Shown here one piece after another: positions 58,944-64,000 of a DNA stretch of 64,000 bases; positions within the stretch are counted from its first letter, which is position 1; each line of letters starts with the position of its first letter. Origin of the DNA: Desulfobacteraceae bacterium UBA2245 (GTDB lineage: Bacteria > Desulfobacterota > Desulfobacteria > Desulfobacterales > UBA2245); NCBI GenBank assembly GCA_002347265.1, contig DDYB01000023.1, positions 87,131 through 151,130 on the forward strand, given 5' to 3'. Position numbers and translations under genes: made by a program. The notes under the pieces are model-generated. The model was not told where the DNA came from, ran no database searches, and saw nothing but the letters and a program-made list of their open reading frames with translations.

Positions 58944-60338
58944 CTATTTTTTCGCGCCGAATATTTCCGCCGGTCGGGTGGTATCTCCGGTGGCATTGGG
59001 ATAATCCGGGGCCTTGTATGCCTTTTCGTTGTGTTCAATCAGCTCGCGCCCTTCTTTCATGAACAGCACATAGCGGTTCTTGCATTCGTAGAAACCGTGC
59101 CACCATGCGTAATCCGGCGCCATCATGGCGGTTCCCATCCGGGCCCGGCGGCCTTCATGATGCCAGAGTTCGTAGAATTCCACTTCCAGAGGTTCGTCGA
59201 AATACCGGGTTTTGTCCAGAAGTTCCCTGGCGTAGAGATCATCCAGAAGCGCCCTGGCGGGTTTAAAGTAAACGGTATTGTATTCCTCCACCGCATTGTC
59301 CATCTTGATGTAATGATCGTTGACCCACTTATCCCCGTGACACTGGCGGCAGATTTGCTTCATTTTGTCCCGCTCCACCTGCCAGTTGTTTCTGGCGGGA
59401 AAGGCTTCAAAATTTTCCGGGCGGACCGTGAGCGGGGCCTGGAGTTCCCAGGAAAGGCGCTCGGTGACATCATGGGTGGTTCTCACCGTGCCCGCGCCGG
59501 TCATGTGACAGGACGCGCAGGTTGGCCCCCGGTAGTCCGTTCCAGGGGACCAGGTTCCCGGCGCCGCGTTCCAGTTGTATTCATCCTCGAAAGCCCCGTA
59601 AATAGCCCCATGCTTGGATTCCGTGTAAATTTCAATCTGGGGATGGTCCGGACCCAGGTGGCACTGACCGCAGGCTTCGGGCTTTCTCGCTTCCATAATG
59701 GAAAACCGGTGCCGGGTATGACAGCTCGAGCAGCCTCCCAGGCTCCCGTCGAGATTCACCCGGCCCACGCCCACATTGGGCCAGGCATCGGAGGAAAGCT
59801 CGCCCTTTTCGGTTTTCAGCACGGAACCATGGCAGTAGTAACAGCCTGTTGACCGCTCCGTATCGCTGTTCATGCCGTCTTTCAGCCACGAATCGATCTT
59901 CCAGATGATTTCCATGGTGTTGGCGTGCTTGCTTTTCGAGTACTGGCCGGCCTCGTCCGGATGGCATCGGGAGCAGTCCTTGGGCGTCACCACGGCGGTC
60001 ACCGGCACCTTGAACTCTTTCCGGCCGTATGTGGAATCGGATTTTTCATACTGTTTGTAATGGGCCTGGCTGACATCCGGATCGAACTCATTGGCCAGAT
60101 GGCAGTCGATGCAGGTGATGTTGGCATTGGCATGGCGGCTGTTGGCCCAGTCGGCAAAAATGCCGGGATGCTCCTGCTTGTGGCACTGAATGCAGGCGAT
60201 GCCGGCATCTGAAACGCTGCGTTCAATGCGGAATTCCTTTTCCTTGGCCATGGTTTCCTGTGATTCGCAGAATCCCGAAGCGGCGAAGGCGAGCGCCAAA
60301 AGGCCCGCCAGCCATATTCCCCGTGTCAGTATCTTCAT
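58944..60338 (-). CDS. Octaheme HAO-like multiheme cytochrome
   Basis: 464 residues with a signal peptide ending near AASGFC-ESQ. Eight CxxCH sites: CIQCH, CIDCH, CSRCH, CYYCH, CSSCH, CGQCH, CASCH, CRQCH. The spacing and blocks such as ITCIDCHLANEFDPDVSQAH, CQRCHP-like DCSRCHPDEAGQYSKSKHAN and ACGQCHLGPDHPQIEIYTESKHG match hydroxylamine oxidoreductase-related cytochromes. Paired with a NapC/NirT tetraheme, it fits the reductive HaoA-HaoC type that reduces nitrite or hydroxylamine. I cannot decide whether the cross-link tyrosine of oxidising HAO is present. It belongs to an operon with the NapC-type gene upstream and a repeat protein downstream. Confidence 0.88.
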   Translation of the reverse strand: MKILTRGIWLAGLLALAFAASGFCESQETMAKEKEFRIERSVSDAGIACIQCHKQEHPGIFADWANSRHANANITCIDCHLANEFDPDVSQAHYKQYEKSDSTYGRKEFKVPVTAVVTPKDCSRCHPDEAGQYSKSKHANTMEIIWKIDSWLKDGMNSDTERSTGCYYCHGSVLKTEKGELSSDAWPNVGVGRVNLDGSLGGCSSCHTRHRFSIMEARKPEACGQCHLGPDHPQIEIYTESKHGAIYGAFEDEYNWNAAPGTWSPGTDYRGPTCASCHMTGAGTVRTTHDVTERLSWELQAPLTVRPENFEAFPARNNWQVERDKMKQICRQCHGDKWVNDHYIKMDNAVEEYNTVYFKPARALLDDLYARELLDKTRYFDEPLEVEFYELWHHEGRRARMGTAMMAPDYAWWHGFYECKNRYVLFMKEGRELIEHNEKAYKAPDYPNATGDTTRPAEIFGAKK

Positions 60339-60363
60339 CCCATGCCCCCTTTTTCCTCTGGTT

Positions 60364-60897
60364 TTAATAATCCCGGTACTGGGAATATCGGTAAACCGGC
60401 GTGTGGTTGTGGACCAGGTCCCGGTGACAATCCACGCAATTCTTTTCCATGCCCGGCAGCGGATACAAAACCGTCCGGTGGGACAGCATGGCCCCGCGCT
60501 TATCCGGAATATACAGCAGATTCCGGTGGCATTTCATGCACTGGTAATTTTTAAACGATACATAGGCTTTTTCCCGCTGCTCCGCATGATCATAAGATTC
60601 CATGGTGAAATGGGCGATGATGTCCTTAACCCCGTGCAGGGTCTTCATGTAGAAAAAATTCACCGTGTCGTGAGGGGCGGGCAGGTGGCAGTCCATGCAG
60701 TCCGCCACAAACCCCTGGCCGTTATTCACGTGTGAGGAAGTTTTCCAGGTGTTGTAGGCGAACTGGATTTCATGGCACGACGCGCAGAATTCCGGCGTGG
60801 AGGTTCGCACCATGGTGTAGTAGGTCATGCTGAACACGGGAAAACCCAGAAGGATGCCGAGAGTGACGAGAAGAAACGCTTTGGCCGGTTTTTTCAT
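60364..60897 (-). CDS. NapC/NirT (NrfH-like) tetraheme membrane cytochrome
   Basis: 177 residues. The N-terminal membrane anchor is AFLLVTLGILLGFPVFSMTYYTM. Four CxxCH motifs follow: CASCH, CMDCH, CMKCH, CVDCH. EFCASCHEIQFAYNTWKTSSH is typical of NrfH/NapC quinol oxidases. It passes electrons from the quinol pool to a periplasmic partner, here the HAO-like octaheme gene 25 bp downstream. Confidence 0.93.
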   Translation of the reverse strand: MKKPAKAFLLVTLGILLGFPVFSMTYYTMVRTSTPEFCASCHEIQFAYNTWKTSSHVNNGQGFVADCMDCHLPAPHDTVNFFYMKTLHGVKDIIAHFTMESYDHAEQREKAYVSFKNYQCMKCHRNLLYIPDKRGAMLSHRTVLYPLPGMEKNCVDCHRDLVHNHTPVYRYSQYRDY

Positions 60898-61205
60898 ACA
60901 GCCACTTCCTCTTGCAGGAAAAGGGTAAACACGGCGCGAAACAAGCGGACACGGCGCATTGATCGGCGAGGGCCCGAATCTTGAACATTCTCTTCAGTTT
61001 CCATTTATAGGATAATCCGACCCGCAAGTCAAATTTTGGCGCCTTTTCCCGAAGCCGGCTTTTCTCCCAGGGAGGGTTCGCACAGGTTGGATCCGATATC
61101 CGTCTCAACCAGTTTCCTGAATGCTGTATTTTCCGGTTGACGCTTTCCTTTCGATTCCCTAAATTTGTTTTATAAGGAAGCGTGAAAAAGAAGGGTGGGG
61201 TGATA

Positions 61206-61799
61206 ATGAGAAAAATCCTGGTTGGCTTTTTCATGTGCCTGCTGATGGCAGGAATGGTTTATGCCCAGGAGGGCGCCGGTATGAAAGACACATTTTCCGT
61301 AATTCATTCCAGAAAGAGCGTCAGAAACTTCACGGGTGCGCCGGTCGGCAGAACCGATCTTGACAGGATCATCAGAGCGGGCATGGCGGCGCCGTCCGCG
61401 GTGAATGCCCAGCCGTGGTCTTTTGTGGTCGTAACCGAAAGAAAAAAGCTCGACGAGCTTGCCGCGGGGCTTCCGTATGCAAGGATGCTTTTAAAAGCAG
61501 GGGCGGCCATCATTGTTTGCACCGACCCTGACAAGGCGTATGATCAGAACAGGGACCTGGCCGTCATCGACGCATCGCTTGCCGGCGAAAACATCCTGCT
61601 TGCGATAGAAGCGCTGGGGCTTGGCGGCGTATGGACCGCCGCATATCCCTATGCGGACAGGATGAACCATGTGCGTACCGTGCTCGGAATCCCTCAGGAA
61701 GTGATTCCGCTGAACGTGACGCCGGTGGGTGTTCCGACCGGAGCAGATCAACCGAAAGACAAGTATAAGCCGGAAAAAATACACTGGGAGAAGTGGTAA
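61206..61799 (+). CDS. Nitroreductase-family flavoprotein with signal peptide
   Basis: 197 residues from the ATG at 61206 (an earlier in-frame ATG-like start at 61182 is less likely). The N-terminus MRKILVGFFMCLLMAGMVYAQ looks like a cleavable signal peptide. The nitroreductase fold follows: IHSRKSVRNFTGAPVGRTDLDRIIRAGMAAPSAVNAQPWSFVVVTER (FMN-binding R and N), ILLAIEALGLGGVWTAAYPY and PQEVIPLNVTPVGVP. Export of an FMN enzyme is unusual; Tat or Sec export is not clear because no twin Arg is present. It may reduce nitro compounds or quinones in the periplasm. Confidence 0.85.
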   Translation: MRKILVGFFMCLLMAGMVYAQEGAGMKDTFSVIHSRKSVRNFTGAPVGRTDLDRIIRAGMAAPSAVNAQPWSFVVVTERKKLDELAAGLPYARMLLKAGAAIIVCTDPDKAYDQNRDLAVIDASLAGENILLAIEALGLGGVWTAAYPYADRMNHVRTVLGIPQEVIPLNVTPVGVPTGADQPKDKYKPEKIHWEKW

Positions 61800-61968
61800 T
61801 GCCGTCATTTTGTCTGCCTTGAGCGTGACGGATCTGTAATTGTTGGAACATAATAATACGGCAAACAAAATGTTATGATGGCCTCGATACCATTGGCGAA
61901 CAGCCGCCGCGCGACCCGGCAATTAAAGCCACTCGACTTATTTATTTTTATCAGGAAAGGATCTGCCT

Positions 61969-62385
61969 ATGCCCATACTTGAAGAAGATAAAGATCTTAA
62001 GGATGCGCTGCAAAAGTGCCGCACCGTCTGCGTGGTCGGCATCTCTCCCGATCCCTTCAAGCCCAGCCACTTTGTTTCCGAAGTCCTGCAAAGCCACGGC
62101 TTCAAGCTGTATCTCGTCAATCCCAAATGCGCAGGCCTGACCATTCTGGGGGAGAAGGTCTACGCCTCCATGCAGGACATACCGGATGCGATCGATATCG
62201 TGGACGTATTCCGCAGTCCCCCTGCCGTGCCGGCTCTGGCCGAAGAGGCCAGGCGGAAAGGTTTCAGAATCTTCTGGATGCAGCCGGGCACGGAAAGCCC
62301 GGAGACCATAAAGGAACTCGATGAGGAAGGATACGGCGTGGTCGCAGGAAGATGCATGAAAGTCGAGTCCAACCGATTGCTCTGA
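61969..62385 (+). CDS. CoA-binding protein (YccU-like)
   Basis: 138 residues with AGGAAAGG upstream. The CoA_binding_2 Rossmann fold is seen as CRTVCVVGISPDPFKPSHFVSEVLQSHGFKLYLVNP, GEKVYASMQDIPDAIDIVDVFRSPPAVPALAEEA and FWMQPGTESPE. The stand-alone domain resembles the N-terminus of succinyl-CoA synthetase alpha and acyl-CoA synthetases. Role not established. Confidence 0.92.
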   Translation: MPILEEDKDLKDALQKCRTVCVVGISPDPFKPSHFVSEVLQSHGFKLYLVNPKCAGLTILGEKVYASMQDIPDAIDIVDVFRSPPAVPALAEEARRKGFRIFWMQPGTESPETIKELDEEGYGVVAGRCMKVESNRLL

Positions 62386-62655
62386 TACAAGGCTGTCATG
62401 CGTGGCCTTCAGGGCCTTATCCAGGGTTGTGTCCGGGGATCGACACAGCTTATCGCGGCGCCGGACGACGCGATTGCCAACATCATCGGGATACAGCCTT
62501 GTCAAATCCAAAAGTCCGAGCCGGGTGGCAATCGCTTTTGGATGACAGGTCAAAAAACAGGAGTCTTTAAGTCAGGGGGTCGAACATGGGCCGATTTTAT
62601 TTGCGGCATTTTGTGCCGACCCAAAATCCTGGCGCATGACCCAAGGAGGATCAAA

Positions 62656-63816
62656 ATGAAATCCAGGAATTCTTTTTTCGTTTCGGTATCGTTGGCTCTG
62701 TTCCTGTCGGTTTTCATCGGCTGCAGTGGCGGCGGTGGCGGCGGTGGCGGCGACGGCACCCTGTCCCTGTCTCTGACGGATGCCGCGACCTTGGAGTACC
62801 GAGCCGTGTATGTGACCATTGACCGGGTGGACGTTCACCTCGGCGGGGATGAAAACGGTCCGAACAACTGGGAAACCGTCGCCGAACCGGGAAGGACCTA
62901 CGATTTGCTGGAACTGGTCAACGGGGTTCTGGAACCCCTGGGCCTGACCGAACTGGAAGCCGGGCGCTATACACAGATGCGGCTGATCATCGGGACCGAA
63001 CCGGATGCGGAGCCCAATATTTTCGGAAGCGCACATCCATTCGCCAATTACATCGTTCTTGCCGATACCGATGAGATTCACGAGCTGTTTGTGCCAAGCG
63101 GAGTGCAGACGGGCATCAAGCTTGTGGAGAACTTCACGATCACTGCGGGCGAAACCACTGAGCTGATTCTGGATTTTGACGCGGCCCGGTCCGTGGTCAA
63201 GGCCGGGGCGAGCGGTAAGTGGCTTTTGAAGCCCACGATCAAGGTGCTTGACGCAGGGGAGGTTTCCAGCATCGAGGGTGCTGTTGTCGACCAGAATGGC
63301 GCTCCTCTGAGAAACGCCCTGGTCAGCGCCCAGGTCAGCGATCCGCTGGCAGCAGATTCCAGGGATGAAGTCTTGTTCGAAGCCTCGAGCAGAACAGATG
63401 CCGAGGGCAGGTTCAAAATCCTGGTTCGCCCGGACCGCACCTATAAAATCGTGGCTTACAAAAACAAATATGATTACGATGTCGAATGCGGCGTGGAGAT
63501 CGGTTTCCATGAAACTGTCAACCTGGGCGTATTTGAACTTGACAGCCTTGAGAGTGAACCCGTCCCGGGTTATGCTTCCGTGGAGGTGAACGTCACGGTG
63601 AGCGGTGACGAAGATGTGACGGTCAGCTTCAGGGTTGAAGGTTGCGGAGGCATGATCGAAGTGGCTTTCATCGAAATGGGTTCAAGCGGAGTTGAAGATC
63701 TGATCCTGCCGGAGGGAACCTACGAGGTGGTCGCATGGGCCGGGGAGACCGAAACCTGGTTGTCAAGCGAAGAAATTGTGGCTGGATCAACTGCGACGAT
63801 CGATATCAATTTGTGA
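62656..63816 (+). CDS. DUF4382 lipoprotein with carboxypeptidase-regulatory-like domain
   Basis: 386 residues from the ATG at 62656 with AAGGAGG. Lipobox VFIGC followed by a glycine-rich spacer. DUF4382 domain: GTLSLSLTDAATLEYRAVYVTIDRVDVHLGG, WETVAEPGRTYDLLELVNGVLEPLG and LEAGRYTQMRLIIG. From residue about 205 onward a beta-sandwich (SIEGAVVDQNGAPLRNALVSAQ, GRFKILVRPDRTYKIVAYKNKY) resembles carboxypeptidase regulatory-like domains. Surface-exposed outer-membrane protein of unknown role. Confidence 0.9.
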   Translation: MKSRNSFFVSVSLALFLSVFIGCSGGGGGGGGDGTLSLSLTDAATLEYRAVYVTIDRVDVHLGGDENGPNNWETVAEPGRTYDLLELVNGVLEPLGLTELEAGRYTQMRLIIGTEPDAEPNIFGSAHPFANYIVLADTDEIHELFVPSGVQTGIKLVENFTITAGETTELILDFDAARSVVKAGASGKWLLKPTIKVLDAGEVSSIEGAVVDQNGAPLRNALVSAQVSDPLAADSRDEVLFEASSRTDAEGRFKILVRPDRTYKIVAYKNKYDYDVECGVEIGFHETVNLGVFELDSLESEPVPGYASVEVNVTVSGDEDVTVSFRVEGCGGMIEVAFIEMGSSGVEDLILPEGTYEVVAWAGETETWLSSEEIVAGSTATIDINL

Positions 63817-63865
63817 GGCCGTGGATTGAATCGGCGGTGCAGGTATCAACGGGCCGAAGCATCTT

Positions 63866-63992
63866 AACAGGCCATTGAAAAACCGCGCCTGAGGCCGCCA
63901 TTCAGCGTTGCCCGGCTCTCGCCAATGCTCACATATGCTTGAATATGCTGCGCTTGTCGTATCGCCGCGCGCCTTGCCTGACGGCCTGATAC
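63866..63992 (-). repeat. Intergenic repeat element, copy 2 (about 127 bp)
   Basis: Reverse-orientation match to 14245-14372. The two copies share 19-base blocks and the same ends. Placed directly after a gene end, as the first copy is placed before one; no coding content. Confidence 0.8.
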
Positions 63993-64000
63993 TTGTTTTT

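Overview
The window looks like a chromosomal segment of a strictly or facultatively anaerobic Desulfobacterota bacterium (Desulfobacterales-like). This is inferred from gene content, not from a marker gene. The pointers are a siroheme-decarboxylase (AhbA/B-type) protein next to a cobalamin radical-SAM protein, three multiheme c-type cytochromes, a hybrid-cluster protein under a likely CRP/FNR-type dyad, a sigma-54 activator, and methylthioadenosine salvage through a deaminase. Most genes are GC-rich and short-spaced with AGGAG-type ribosome binding sites. The 24-36 kb stretch is looser, more AT-rich and littered with relics.

Layout. 0-1.1 kb: 3' end of a Tc-toxin TcA subunit, followed by a promoter-terminator unit that may encode a small RNA. 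1.3-7.5 kb (minus strand): radical SAM + ahbB-like pair, then an MTA/SAH deaminase - adenine deaminase - mtnA salvage operon. 7.8-14 kb: an acidic protein of unknown function, then a PAS-AAA-Fis sigma-54 activator divergent from a four-gene exported redox operon (small secreted protein, triple rhodanese, octaheme tetrathionate-reductase-family cytochrome, membrane cytochrome b). A clear -24/-12 promoter and upstream TTAAC repeats lie between them. 14-24 kb: MBL-fold hydrolase, TPR-HEPN protein, HAD hydrolase, divergent glutamine synthetase, LUD protein, mfd and a tRNA-Thr(CGT).

24-36 kb is an accessory region. Two ~113-bp direct repeats about 10.1 kb apart bracket a RAYT-derived MITE, an HD-domain protein, a DUF2889 protein, an M48 protease with a complete IS4-family insertion sequence just upstream, a DUF4126 protein and an LsrF aldolase/thiolase - dehydrogenase - VOC operon. 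After it come an HhH-like protein, an ORF6N protein, a GNAT relic and a PIF1-HRDC-HTH helicase. 38-50 kb is mostly cell-envelope genes: SPOR-NlpC/P60, D-Ala-D-Ala carboxypeptidase, MFS, DUF1846, MscS, methyltransferase, phosphodiester glycosidase, OmpA and LEA2 lipoproteins. A frameshifted secreted protein and a second RAYT relic lie among them.

50-64 kb: a secreted WD40-caspase fusion, a BON relic and a GlsB-type membrane protein. Then a nitrogen-oxide block: hcp, glycogen phosphorylase, and a NapC/NirT tetraheme + HAO-like octaheme operon. That operon ends in a 20-residue-repeat secreted protein interrupted by an in-frame amber codon. An exported nitroreductase, a CoA-binding protein and a DUF4382 lipoprotein close the window.

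The two exported electron-transfer modules (10-14 kb, sulfur-type; 58-61 kb, nitrogen-type) are the best candidates for an under-described system. At least four repeat families (one IS, one RAYT/MITE, a ~127-bp intergenic element and a ~113-bp intergenic element) show that the intergenic space is actively remodelled. No CRISPR array, rRNA or replication origin was seen.
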